A stretch of DNA of 28,722 bases, taken from assembly GCA_000717735.1 (NCBI GenBank), contig JOBE01000071.1, forward strand, positions 1-28,722, written 5' to 3'. Each line of letters starts with the position of its first letter. Positions within the stretch are counted from its first letter, which is position 1. The notes under the pieces are model-generated. The model saw nothing but the letters and a program-made list of their open reading frames with translations, made no database searches and had not been told where the DNA came from. The position numbers and the translations under genes are program-made. The DNA is from Streptomyces griseoluteus. GTDB taxonomy: Bacteria; Actinomycetota; Actinomycetes; Streptomycetales; Streptomycetaceae. Positions 6,953-14,831 of the stretch are shown in pieces.

Positions 6953-9411
6953 CGCTTCCCGGCGAGACGAGTCGCCCCAGCGACACAAGGCGCCCCGGCG
7001 ACACGGGGCCCGCCCGCGACAGAGGGCCTGCCGGCGGCACGAGCCTCGCCGCCTGGGCCCGCGACCTGGCGCTCGGCGCCCGGTTCGCGGTCACCGGCGG
7101 CCGGTCCGGCCTGCTCCGCACCCTGCTGACCGCGACCGGCGTCGGCTTCGGCGTGGCCCTGCTCCTCGTCGCCTCCTCGCTGCCGAACATGCTCTTCCAG
7201 CGGGAGGTACGGGAGTCGGTCCGCGCCGTCGACGGCAGCGAGCAGGTCACCTCTCCCCGGCCCGACTCCTTCCTCCACCTCGGCAGGACCACCGTCTACC
7301 GCGACGACGTCATCAGCGGACTGCTGCTGCGCCCCGAGGGCGACGCGCCCCCGGTCCCGCCCGGCGCGTCCGCCTTCCCCGCCGTCGGCGAGATGCTGGT
7401 CTCCCCCGCGCTCCGCGAACTGCTCGACTCCCCCGAGGGCGCCCTGCTCAGGGAACGGCTCCCCTACCAGGTGGCCGGGACGATCGGGCAGGCCGGACTC
7501 ATCGGCCCGGCCGAGCTGCGGTACGTCGCCCACGCCGACTTCCTCGACACCGAGAACCTCGACGGGCGCGGCACGCGGTACGGCTGGTCCGTGCCCGAGG
7601 AGCCGCTGAACGCGTTCCTGCTCCTCCTCGTCGTCGTCGCCTGTGTCGTCCTGCTGCTGCCCGTGCTCGTCTTCGTCGCGACCGCCGTCCGCTTCGGCGG
7701 CGAGCAGCGCGACCGGCGGCTCGCGGCGCTCCGGCTCGTGGGCGCCGACATCGCGATGACCCGGCGGGTCGCGGCCGGCGAGTCGCTCGCGGGCGCGCTG
7801 CTCGGCCTCCTGACAGGGCTCGGACTCTTCGCGGTGGCGCGGCAGTTCGCGGGGGCCTTCACCATCTGGGACGTCAACGCCTACCCCTCCGACGTCGTGC
7901 CGATGCCCGTGCTCGCCGCGCTCGCCCTCGTCGCCGTGCCGGTCGCCTCGGTCGTGGTCACCCTCTTCGCGCTGCGCGGGGTGGCCATCGAACCGCTCGG
8001 GGTCGTCCGGACGTCGACGCCGCGCCGCCGCCGGCTGTGGTGGCGCCTGCTGCTCCTCGCGGCCGGGGTGGCCCTGCTCGTCCCGCTGATGGGCGAGGTC
8101 CAGGTGACCGGGACGAGCATCGACACCGTGGGCGTCGCGGCCGGCACCACGCTCGTCCTGATCGGCCTCACCACCCTCCTGCCGTGGCTCGTCGAGGCCT
8201 GTGTGAAGCGGCTGAACACGGGCCCCGTGTCCTGGCAGCTGGCCGTCCGCCGGCTCCAGCTGAGCAGCGGCACCGCGGCCCGTGCGGTCAGCGGCATCGT
8301 CGTCGCGGCGACCGGGGCGATCGCTCTCCAGATGCTCTTCCAGGCGATGGAGAACGACTTCACACAGCTCACGGGCGAGGATTCGTCCCGCGCCCAGATC
8401 GCGATCGGCGCCGATGCCGGGACCGCCGCCGAGGCCCGCGGAATGATCGACCGATTCGAGCGGACCAAGGGCGTCAGCGGGGTCATCGGCATCGTCGAAT
8501 CACACGTGTGGCGGCCAGGACCCCTCAAGGAGGGCGAGGAGTTCGCCCCGAGGGCCTCGATCAGGGTCGGCGACTGCGCCTCCCTCGGGGAGTTCGCCAC
8601 GCTGCCCTCCTGTGTGGACGGCGACGTCTTCGTCTTCCTCGCGCACGGCGCGCAGGGCAACCCGGACGACAGCTGGGTCACCAGGACCGCGCGGCCCGGC
8701 GCGACGGTCGCCCTGCGGGACCCGTATCCGCACCCGAGCGAGCCGCAGCGCCCCGAGGGCGCTCCGCTGCCGCAGTGGCGCATCCCCGCCACGGCCCGGG
8801 TCGTGGACTCGCGCCCCGACCCGACGGGCATGTACGAGTACGGAATCCTCGCCACCCCCTCGGCGATCGACGCGGCCCGGCTCGACGAGCCCGACGCTCA
8901 GGCCATGGTCCGGCTCGACCCGGCCGTGCCCGACGCCGCCGACCACGTACGCAACACGGCGGAGGCCATCGACCCGACGTCCTGGGTGCGCACCCTGAAG
9001 GACACCGAACGGGACGCGGCGTACTCCAGCGTCCGCACCGGCATCCTCGTCGGCTCCACCCTGACGATGCTGCTGGTGGCCGCCTCGCTCCTGGTGACGA
9101 CCCTGGAGCAGCTCAGGGAGCGCAAGCGGCTGCTGTCCTCGCTCGTCGCCCTCGGCACCCGGCGCTCCACCCTGAGCTGGTCGGTGCTCTGGCAGACGGC
9201 GGTGCCGATCGTCCTCGGTCTCGTCCTCGCCGTGGCGGGCGGCCTCGGCCTCGGGGTGGTCCTGCTGAACCTGGGCGGGCAGCCGGTCGCGGACTGGTGG
9301 ACCTTCCTGCCCGTCGTCGGGATCGGCCTCGCGCTGATCGCCGCGGTGACCCTGCTGAGCATGCCGGCCCTGTGGCGGCTGATGCGGGCGGACGGGCTGC
9401 GCACGGAATAA
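6949..9411 (+). CDS. FtsX-like ABC permease, large two-half form
   Basis: This 820-residue integral membrane protein is the partner of the preceding ATPase. After a disordered N terminus with repeated Ser/Arg/Pro/Gly-Asp units, a first span lies near 54-75. A large extracytoplasmic region and three to four spans (about 220-345, containing the FtsX core with RRLAALRLVGA) follow. More spans lie near 363-380, 393-416 and 446-466, then a second extracytoplasmic domain (about 470-690), then three spans (about 696-805) with the second FtsX core (LVALGTRRSTLSWSVLWQ). The layout of two FtsX repeats in one chain is typical of actinobacterial FtsX-like exporters. It begins at the ATG overlapping the ATPase stop. 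These transporters commonly export antibiotics or act on envelope lipids; the substrate here is unknown. Confidence 0.93.
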   Translation: MTLPGETSRPSDTRRPGDTGPARDRGPAGGTSLAAWARDLALGARFAVTGGRSGLLRTLLTATGVGFGVALLLVASSLPNMLFQREVRESVRAVDGSEQVTSPRPDSFLHLGRTTVYRDDVISGLLLRPEGDAPPVPPGASAFPAVGEMLVSPALRELLDSPEGALLRERLPYQVAGTIGQAGLIGPAELRYVAHADFLDTENLDGRGTRYGWSVPEEPLNAFLLLLVVVACVVLLLPVLVFVATAVRFGGEQRDRRLAALRLVGADIAMTRRVAAGESLAGALLGLLTGLGLFAVARQFAGAFTIWDVNAYPSDVVPMPVLAALALVAVPVASVVVTLFALRGVAIEPLGVVRTSTPRRRRLWWRLLLLAAGVALLVPLMGEVQVTGTSIDTVGVAAGTTLVLIGLTTLLPWLVEACVKRLNTGPVSWQLAVRRLQLSSGTAARAVSGIVVAATGAIALQMLFQAMENDFTQLTGEDSSRAQIAIGADAGTAAEARGMIDRFERTKGVSGVIGIVESHVWRPGPLKEGEEFAPRASIRVGDCASLGEFATLPSCVDGDVFVFLAHGAQGNPDDSWVTRTARPGATVALRDPYPHPSEPQRPEGAPLPQWRIPATARVVDSRPDPTGMYEYGILATPSAIDAARLDEPDAQAMVRLDPAVPDAADHVRNTAEAIDPTSWVRTLKDTERDAAYSSVRTGILVGSTLTMLLVAASLLVTTLEQLRERKRLLSSLVALGTRRSTLSWSVLWQTAVPIVLGLVLAVAGGLGLGVVLLNLGGQPVADWWTFLPVVGIGLALIAAVTLLSMPALWRLMRADGLRTE

Positions 9412-9440
9412 CCCTTCGGACTGAGGTACGAGGGAGTGGG

Positions 9441-9478
9441 CGTCGTTTCCTGGGACCGGGGGGCCTCAGGAAACGACG
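9441..9478 (+). terminator. Hairpin ending the ABC operon
   Basis: Twelve perfectly paired bases (CGTCGTTTCCTG at 9441-9452 and its complement at 9467-9478) enclose a G-rich 14-base loop, 30 bases past the permease stop. The right arm belongs to the first copy of a 44-bp tandem repeat, and a near-identical arm recurs at 9511-9522, so an alternative, longer-loop hairpin is possible. It may serve oxyR from the other side as well. Confidence 0.6.
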
Positions 9479-9552
9479 ACCAGCGGCGTACGCACTGCCG
9501 AACCGGGTCTCAGGAAACGATGCCCAGCGGCGTACGCACTACCGGGCCGGGT
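9465..9552. repeat. 44-bp tandem repeat, two copies (39/44 identical)
   Basis: Copy 1 is 9465-9508 and copy 2 is 9509-9552; both start CTCAGGAAACGA and share the core CAGCGGCGTACGCACT. A third CTCAGG begins at 9553 and contains the oxyR stop codon, after which similarity ends. The array therefore abuts the 3' end of oxyR exactly and looks like duplication of its downstream flank. Confidence 0.85.
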
Positions 9553-9553
9553 C

Positions 9554-10549
9554 TCAGGTACCGGTGCCGAGCACCCGTACCGGAAGACCCCGCATCGCGC
9601 CCCGCAGCTCCTCCGCCAGCTCCGCGAACTCGGCGTGCCGGGCCGCGCCCGTCCGCATCGCGAGGGCGATCCGCCGGGAGGGCGCCGGTTCGGCGAAGAG
9701 CCCGGTCCACAGGGCGGTGTTGCGGGCGGTCTCGACCGTGACGGCGGTCCGCGGCAGCAGCGTCACCCCGAGACCGCCGGCCACCAGCTGGACCAGGGTG
9801 GCGAGCCCGGCGGCCGTGGTGGTGACCTCCGCGCCGCCCGTGCGCCCGGCCTCGCGGCAGATGTCGAGGGCCTGGTCGCGCAGGCAGTGCCCCTCGTCGA
9901 GCAGCAGCAGCCGCAGCTCCTTGAGGGCCTCGCGCGGGATGTCGTCCCGTCCGGCCAGCGGATGGCCCTCCGGGGTGACCAGGACGAAGTCCTCGTCGAA
10001 GAGCGGGAGTTCGGTGACGCCGGGCACGCCGAGCGGCACGGCGAGCAGCAGCAGGTCGAGCCGCCCGGCCGTGAGGCCCTCCAGGAGCGAGGAGGTCTGC
10101 TCCTCGTGGACCTGGAGGTCGAGGTCCGGGTAGCGCCGGTGGACCAGGCGCAGGACCGTCGGGAGCAGGTACGGGGCGACGGTCGGAATGACGCCGAGCC
10201 GCAGCACCCCGGTGAAGGGGGCCTGGGCCGCCGCCTCCTCCATCAGCTCCGACACCGCGTCGAGGACCGCGCGGGTGCGCACCGCGAGCCGCTCCCCGGC
10301 GGGCGAGAGCAGCACCTTCCGCGTCGTACGCTCGAGGAGCTGGACACCGAGTGCCTCTTCGAGTGCCGAAACCGCGCCCGAGAGCGCGGGCTGGCTCATG
10401 CCGATGGCCGCCGCCGCGTCGCGGAAGTGCAGATGCTCGGCGACCGCCGCGAAGGCCCTGAGCTGCGAGAGGCTCGGCTGCTTGCCCCGGGACGGGCCGG
10501 GCGGGGAGGCGTACGGAGAGCTGTACGGAGAGCTGTACAGGGATGCCAC
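9554..10549 (-). CDS. oxyR: OxyR, LysR-type peroxide sensor
   Basis: This 331-residue LysR regulator senses hydrogen peroxide and activates the divergent ahpCD genes. The N-terminal HTH (about 26-85) contains LSQLRAFAAVAEHLHF and MSQPALSGAVSALE. In the effector domain two cysteines spaced nine residues apart, in DEGHCLRDQALDIC (C222 and C231), match the disulfide pair of OxyR (C199/C208 in E. coli). The start is the GTG at 10549, preceded by GAAGGTGG at good spacing; the longer open frame runs through the promoter. Residues 5-14 are a short repeated YSSP unit encoded by a 12-bp DNA repeat and precede the conserved domain. Orientation and neighbours (oxyR divergent from ahpC-ahpD) match the Streptomyces arrangement. 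Confidence 0.95.
   Translation of the reverse strand: MASLYSSPYSSPYASPPGPSRGKQPSLSQLRAFAAVAEHLHFRDAAAAIGMSQPALSGAVSALEEALGVQLLERTTRKVLLSPAGERLAVRTRAVLDAVSELMEEAAAQAPFTGVLRLGVIPTVAPYLLPTVLRLVHRRYPDLDLQVHEEQTSSLLEGLTAGRLDLLLLAVPLGVPGVTELPLFDEDFVLVTPEGHPLAGRDDIPREALKELRLLLLDEGHCLRDQALDICREAGRTGGAEVTTTAAGLATLVQLVAGGLGVTLLPRTAVTVETARNTALWTGLFAEPAPSRRIALAMRTGAARHAEFAELAEELRGAMRGLPVRVLGTGT
10511..10540. repeat. 12-bp direct repeat inside the oxyR 5' end
   Basis: The unit GTACGGAGAGCT occurs at 10511-10522 and 10523-10534, followed by a partial copy (GTACAG). On the minus strand it encodes a YSSP repeat just after the oxyR start. The in-frame 12-bp length lets copy number vary without frameshift. 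Confidence 0.8.
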
Positions 10550-10682
10550 TGATAACCACCTTCGATCAACACGAACCACTCTAGCTATTTCACTGATCAA
10601 TGCACTCCGTGCCATGCTGTGACCTCGTCCAACCCCCACGGAAGACCCCAAAAGGGACCCTTCCTGCCTGCAAGGAGAGCGC
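10550..10682. promoter_or_regulatory. Divergent oxyR-ahpC promoter region
   Basis: These 133 bases separate oxyR (-) from ahpC (+) and are distinctly more AT-rich than the surroundings between about 10550 and 10620. Two GATCAA motifs (near 10573 and 10604) flank the AT-rich core, a plausible OxyR-binding region. For ahpC, TTCACT and CATGCT separated by about 18 bases are weak -35/-10 candidates. Ribosome sites: CAAGGAGAG before ahpC and GAAGGTGG before oxyR. Regulation by OxyR is established for this gene pair in Streptomyces; the exact site is inferred. Confidence 0.6.
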
Positions 10683-11237
10683 GTGCTCACTGTCGGTGAC
10701 AAGTTCCCCACCTACGACCTGACCGCCTGCGTGTCGCTGGAGAGCGGCAAGGAGTTCGAGCAGATCGATCACAAGTCCTACGAGGGCAAGTGGCGTGTGG
10801 TGTTCTTCTGGCCGAAGGACTTCACCTTCGTCTGCCCCACCGAGATCGCCGCGTTCGGCAAGCTGAACGACGAGTTCGCCGACCGCGACGCCCAGATCCT
10901 CGGCGTCTCCGGCGACTCCGAGTTCGTGCACCACGCCTGGCGCAAGGACCACGCCGACCTGCGTGACCTGCCCTTCCCGATGCTCGCCGACTCGAAGCAC
11001 GAGCTCATGAGCGACTGCGGCGTCCGGGGCGAGGACGGCTTCGCCCAGCGTGCCGTCTTCATCGTGGACCCGAACAACGAGATCCAGTTCACCATGGTGA
11101 CCGCCGGCTCCGTCGGCCGTAACCCCAAGGAGGTCCTGCGGGTCCTCGACGCCCTGCAGACCGACGAGCTGTGCCCGTGCAACTGGAACAAGGGTGAGGG
11201 CACCCTCGACGCCGCCGCCCTCCTCTCGGGCGAGTAA
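10683..11237 (+). CDS. ahpC: AhpC, alkyl hydroperoxide reductase (2-Cys peroxiredoxin)
   Basis: This 184-residue peroxiredoxin reduces organic hydroperoxides and hydrogen peroxide. The peroxidatic cysteine is C51 in FTFVCPTEIAAF; C-terminal cysteines in DELCPCNW (about 164/166) serve as resolving residues, as in actinobacterial AhpC, which is recycled by AhpD rather than AhpF. The N-terminal LTVGDKFPTYDL is the conserved start of the family, reached from a GTG at 10683 with AAGGAGAG upstream. ahpD follows 12 bases downstream, so they form an operon. Divergence from oxyR implies peroxide induction. Confidence 0.97.
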   Translation: MLTVGDKFPTYDLTACVSLESGKEFEQIDHKSYEGKWRVVFFWPKDFTFVCPTEIAAFGKLNDEFADRDAQILGVSGDSEFVHHAWRKDHADLRDLPFPMLADSKHELMSDCGVRGEDGFAQRAVFIVDPNNEIQFTMVTAGSVGRNPKEVLRVLDALQTDELCPCNWNKGEGTLDAAALLSGE

Positions 11238-11249
11238 GAGGTATCCGAC

Positions 11250-11783
11250 ATGGCTCTCGACGAACTGAAGTCCGCCATACCGGACTTCGCCAAGGACCTG
11301 AAGCTGAACCTCGGTTCGGTCATCGGCAACAGCGACCTTCCGCAGCAGCAGCTGTGGGGCACGGTCCTCGCCTGCGCGATCGCCTCGCGCTCGCCCAAGG
11401 TCCTCAAGGAGCTGGAGCCCGAGGCCCAGGCCAACCTGAAGCCCGAGGCGTACCAGGCGGCCAAGTCCGCCGCCGCGATCATGGCGATGAACAACGTCTT
11501 CTACCGGACCCGGCACCTGCTGTCGGACCCCGAGTACGGGACGATGCGCGCCGGTCTGCGGATGAACGTCATCGGCAACCCGGGCGTCGAGAAGGTCGAC
11601 TTCGAGCTGTGGTCGCTGGCCGTCTCCGCGATCAACGGCTGCGGCCAGTGCCTGGACTCGCACGAGCAGGTCCTGCGCCAGGCCGGTGTCGACCGCGCCA
11701 CGATCCAGGAGGCCGTGAAGATCGCCGCGGTGATCCAGGCGGTCGGCGTCACCCTCGACGCGGAAGCGGTCCTCGCCGAGTAG
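11250..11783 (+). CDS. ahpD: AhpD, alkyl hydroperoxidase / AhpC reductant
   Basis: This 177-residue helical protein has the AhpD redox centre [12 protein letters not shown] (C131 and C134 with H138), which reduces AhpC through lipoyl-dependent electron flow in mycobacteria. Length and the N-terminal helix ([19 protein letters not shown]) are standard. The ATG at 11250 has a weak GAGG-type site and lies 12 bases after ahpC, so coupling is likely. All catalytic residues are present. Confidence 0.97.
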   Translation: MALDELKSAIPDFAKDLKLNLGSVIGNSDLPQQQLWGTVLACAIASRSPKVLKELEPEAQANLKPEAYQAAKSAAAIMAMNNVFYRTRHLLSDPEYGTMRAGLRMNVIGNPGVEKVDFELWSLAVSAINGCGQCLDSHEQVLRQAGVDRATIQEAVKIAAVIQAVGVTLDAEAVLAE

Positions 11784-11804
11784 GGCGTCACCGCAGTCGT
11801 ACGA

Positions 11805-11839
11805 GAAGGGCCCCGGGGCAGCACGCCCCGGGGCCCTTC
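11805..11839. terminator. Strong terminator between ahpD and the convergent membrane protein gene
   Basis: A 15-bp perfect GC-rich stem (11805-11819 with 11825-11839) and a five-base loop follow the ahpD stop by about 20 bases and precede the convergent gene's stop at 11856. Its symmetry suits both strands. Confidence 0.85.
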
Positions 11840-11855
11840 CGCCGTTCCCGGCGGG

Positions 11856-12530
11856 TCACTTCTTGAGCGCCGCCATCAGGGCCAGCACGTCCTGGGTCAT
11901 GGGGACCTCGATGCCGGAGAGGTCGATCGGCTCGGTGTTCCCCGTCTCGTTGCCCTCCGCGTCGACGCTGTAGTCCCGGGAGACCGCCAGCGTGATCTCG
12001 GCCTGGCCGTCGAGAACCATGAGCTCTCCGGCCTCGCCCTCGCGGTCGTCGAAGAAGGCCTTCTCGCCGAGACCGTCGATCGGCGTGTGGAGGTCGGCGG
12101 ACTTCGCCTGTGCGTCGAACTCGGGCCCCGGATCCGTCACCTTGTGCAGGGTGTACGAGAGCCAGCCGCTGTAGCCCGACTCGGGCGGACCGAACCGTAT
12201 CGGGCAGGCCACCCTCAGCACCGCCGGGTCGTCCGTCAGGGGCCCTTCGCCGTCCATGCTCCGCTCGCCCAGGACCCCGCTGAGCGCCGGCAGCTCCGCC
12301 AGCCGGCAGAGGCCGCTCACACTCTTGTACCCGCCCAGGTCAGGGCCGGGTTCCTCGCCCCGCTCGTACGCGTAGAGCCCGCCGCCCCACACCGCCGACG
12401 CCAGCGCCGCGCCGCCCAGCGCCCACAGCCAGGGGCGCCGGGCCCGGGGCGGGCGGGGGGCCTTCTCCTCCGTCAGCACCTCGGGGGCGTCGAACACGAC
12501 GTCGCCCACCAGCTCGGGTTCCGAGATCAC
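11856..12530 (-). CDS. Membrane-anchored protein of unknown function, coupled to the AI-2E permease
   Basis: A 224-residue protein: about 33 cytoplasmic residues ending in a basic stretch (PRPPRARRP), one membrane span (about 34-52, WLWALGGAALASAVWGGG) and an extracytoplasmic domain. Two cysteines there (GLCRLAEL near 79 and RVACPIRF near 112) are spaced as in small actinobacterial surface domains with one disulfide, loosely reminiscent of DUF3558, but I do not recognise a family with certainty. The start is GTG 12530, whose bases overlap the permease TGA (GTGA, 12527-12530), with AAGGGGGA just upstream. Coupled translation implies that it works with the permease, perhaps as an accessory surface subunit. 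Confidence 0.75.
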   Translation of the reverse strand: MISEPELVGDVVFDAPEVLTEEKAPRPPRARRPWLWALGGAALASAVWGGGLYAYERGEEPGPDLGGYKSVSGLCRLAELPALSGVLGERSMDGEGPLTDDPAVLRVACPIRFGPPESGYSGWLSYTLHKVTDPGPEFDAQAKSADLHTPIDGLGEKAFFDDREGEAGELMVLDGQAEITLAVSRDYSVDAEGNETGNTEPIDLSGIEVPMTQDVLALMAALKK

Positions 12531-13981
12531 GGGCCGTCCCCCTTGGGGGCCGACGAGCCGGGTGCCGGGGTCGGTGCCACTTCGAACGCGGTCGCCCCGC
12601 GCGGCTCCGGCGTGCTGCGGAGTGCCTGTTCCGTGCTGTACGCGCGCAGGTAGCCGACCACCGTGTTGGCGACGGCGACCAGCGGGACCGCGACGACGGC
12701 GCCGCCGATGCCGGCGGTCAGACCGCCCGCCGCGACCGCGAGGACGACGCCGAGCGGGTGGACCCGTACCGCGCGTCCGAGGATGAAGGGCTGGAGCACG
12801 TGGCCCTCGATCTGCTGCACGGCGAGGACGACGACGAGCACCATGAGGGCGGTGAAGAGGCCGTTGGTGACGAGCGCGACGACGACCGCGAGGGCGCCCG
12901 AGATCACCGCGCCGACCAGCGGGATGAAGGCGAACAGGAAGATGAAGACGGCGAGCGGCACGGCCATCGGCACGTCGAGGAAGTAGAGGCCGAGGCCGAT
13001 GAAGACCGCGTCGATCAGGGCGACGAGCACCGTGCCCCGCACATAGGCGGTGAGGGTGCGCCAGGCGCGCGGACCGGCGCCGGCGACGCCCGGCCGGGCC
13101 TGGGCGGGGACCAGCTTGAGCGTCCACTCCCACACCTTCTTCCCGTCGTGGAGCAGGAAGAGGGTCGAGAACATGGCGAGCAGGATGCCGGTCAGGGCCT
13201 CGACCACGACGGTGACGCCCTGGAGGCCGACCTGGGTGATCTGTTCGGCGTTGGCGCCGATGGAGTCGCTGAGGTTCTGCGCGATGCCGTTGATCTGCTG
13301 CTCGGTCACATGGAAGGGGCTGTTCAGCAGCGCGAGCTTGAGCTCCTCGATGCCGCCCCTGACCTGGTCGGAGAGGTTGTCGACATTGTCCATGACCTGC
13401 CAGACCACGAACCAGCCGACCAGGCCCATCACGACGAAGCCGGAGATGGCGGTGACGGCGGTGGCGAGCCCTCGGGGCAGGCCCTTCCGGCGCAGCATGG
13501 CCACGGTGGGCTGGAGCAGGGCGGTGACGAGCAGCGCGGCGACGAAGGCGAGGACGACCAGCTGGACGGAGCTGATCACCTTCATCAGCACCCAGAGCGT
13601 GCCGGCGAAGACGAGCAGCCGCCAACTGGCCTCCGCCGCGACGCGCATGCCCCAGGGGATGGCGGCGACGGGGTCGGGCCGAGCGGCGACGGCCGGCGCG
13701 TACGCGGGGGGCGCGGGGATGGAAAGGCCCGGCTCGACGGCGGCCGTCTCCAGGAGCGGAGGCTGCGTCTCCGGTGCGATGCCGGGGCGCGCGGACGCGT
13801 CCCCGGTGCTCTTGTCGCCCGGACGCGGCTGCGGGCGGTCGCCCGGACGTTCCCCCGGGCCGTCGTGCGGCGGGTCGAGCGGATCCTCGCGCTCCGCCTC
13901 GGCCCTGCGCGCGTCGAGGCGTTCACCCACGCGGCTGAGGCTCTCGCCCAGCCGGCCCAGCCACCCTGGCACTCTCGCCAT
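12527..13981 (-). CDS. AI-2E family transporter (PF01594-type permease)
   Basis: A 484-residue membrane protein. An acidic/Pro-rich cytoplasmic N terminus (about 1-135) precedes paired spans beginning near LLVFAGTLWVLMKVI and VVLAFVAALLVTALL. The family-typical central amphipathic region follows (DNVDNLSDQVRGGIEEL..., near 230-290). Several C-terminal spans contain ALIDAVFIGLGLYFLDVP, the PLVGAVISG turn and the VLQPFILGR motif seen across AI-2E/PerM proteins. The family includes exporters and cation/proton antiporters; the name reflects E. coli TqsA and does not show autoinducer transport here. I chose ATG 13981 (MARVPGW) because GAGGGAAGAG precedes it; an ATG at 14035 is open but lacks a good site. 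Overlaps the downstream membrane protein start. Confidence 0.88.
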   Translation of the reverse strand: MARVPGWLGRLGESLSRVGERLDARRAEAEREDPLDPPHDGPGERPGDRPQPRPGDKSTGDASARPGIAPETQPPLLETAAVEPGLSIPAPPAYAPAVAARPDPVAAIPWGMRVAAEASWRLLVFAGTLWVLMKVISSVQLVVLAFVAALLVTALLQPTVAMLRRKGLPRGLATAVTAISGFVVMGLVGWFVVWQVMDNVDNLSDQVRGGIEELKLALLNSPFHVTEQQINGIAQNLSDSIGANAEQITQVGLQGVTVVVEALTGILLAMFSTLFLLHDGKKVWEWTLKLVPAQARPGVAGAGPRAWRTLTAYVRGTVLVALIDAVFIGLGLYFLDVPMAVPLAVFIFLFAFIPLVGAVISGALAVVVALVTNGLFTALMVLVVVLAVQQIEGHVLQPFILGRAVRVHPLGVVLAVAAGGLTAGIGGAVVAVPLVAVANTVVGYLRAYSTEQALRSTPEPRGATAFEVAPTPAPGSSAPKGDGP

Positions 13982-14059
13982 CTCTTCCCTCATCCCCCCG
14001 CTGACACGTCCCCGCCCGCTCCCCCGCGAGCCCATGGGCCTTCGAACCTACACGCAAGA

Positions 14060-14088
14060 AGCCCCTCACCGTAGGACGGTGAGGGGCT
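14060..14088 (-). terminator. Terminator of the transglycosylase-like gene
   Basis: A 13-bp perfect stem (14060-14072 with 14076-14088) and a three-base loop lie 23 bases beyond the minus-strand stop at 14112. It also separates that gene from the AI-2E permease start. Confidence 0.85.
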
Positions 14089-14111
14089 CCCGAAGGTTGA
14101 GCACGCCGCTA

Positions 14112-14831
14112 CTAGTACCAGCGGTTGGCCTGCCAGAACGTCCAGGCCTCACACGGGCTGCCGTAGCGGTCGTTCATGTAGCTGAGGCCCCACTTGATCT
14201 GCGTGGCGGGGTTGGTCTGCCAGTCCGAGCCGGCCGAGCTCATCTTGTAGCCCGGCAGGGCCTGCATCAGACCGTAGGCACCCGAAGACGGGTTGACCGC
14301 GCGGTAGTTCCAGCTGGACTCGTGGTCCACGATGGTGCTGAAGCACTGGAACTGCGAGGCCGGGATCATCTGGCGGGCCATGGCCTTGACCTCGGCGATG
14401 GAGTACGAGCCCTGCGTGGAGAAGGACGAGGCGTCGCGGACCGCGGAACGGCTGGCGCGCTCTTCCTCCGCCGCCTTGCGCTCCTCCTCGGCCTTGGCCT
14501 TCGCCTCGGCCTCGGCCTTGTCGGCCGCCTCCTTCTTCGCCTCGGCGTCCTTGGCGGCGCGGAGACGGGCCGATTCCTCGGCGGCCTTCCGCGCGACCGA
14601 GTCGGCGGCAGCGGCCTGGACGTCGGCCTGCTCCGAGAGGGACGAGACCTGTACCTGGGCCTGTTCGCCCGCGGGAATGTCCGCGAGCAGCGTGGTGTCG
14701 GCCGCGGTGGCCTCGAAGTTGTCGTCCGAGGACTGAACGGCGTTACCCGACGCAACGCCCACGACGGCGCCGACGGTGGTGACCGCAGTGGCCGAAGCCA
14801 CCGCGAATCCCCGGACCGAGATCCGGCTCAC
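14112..14831 (-). CDS. Secreted lytic transglycosylase-like protein with coiled stalk
   Basis: A 239-residue exported protein. An N-terminal signal segment (ISVRGFAVASATAVTTVGAVVGVASG) precedes a spacer and a long Ala/Glu/Lys/Arg-rich helix (about 75-140), probably a coiled coil. A C-terminal lysozyme-like (SLT/goose-type) domain of about 80 residues follows: FSTIVDHESSWN with the catalytic Glu, then SSGAYGLMQALPGYKM and QIKWGLSYMNDRYGSPCEAW. This is the short transglycosylase domain found in Streptomyces wall-remodelling proteins. I chose GTG 14831 because GGAAGGAAAC lies at ideal spacing; an ATG 18 bases upstream is also in frame. It has its own terminator and a long leader, so is probably monocistronic. 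Confidence 0.88.
   Translation of the reverse strand: MSRISVRGFAVASATAVTTVGAVVGVASGNAVQSSDDNFEATAADTTLLADIPAGEQAQVQVSSLSEQADVQAAAADSVARKAAEESARLRAAKDAEAKKEAADKAEAEAKAKAEEERKAAEEERASRSAVRDASSFSTQGSYSIAEVKAMARQMIPASQFQCFSTIVDHESSWNYRAVNPSSGAYGLMQALPGYKMSSAGSDWQTNPATQIKWGLSYMNDRYGSPCEAWTFWQANRWY

Noticed and set aside
9465..9552. CRISPR array
   Set aside because: Only two contiguous 44-bp units without spacers and no cas genes; it is a tandem duplication.
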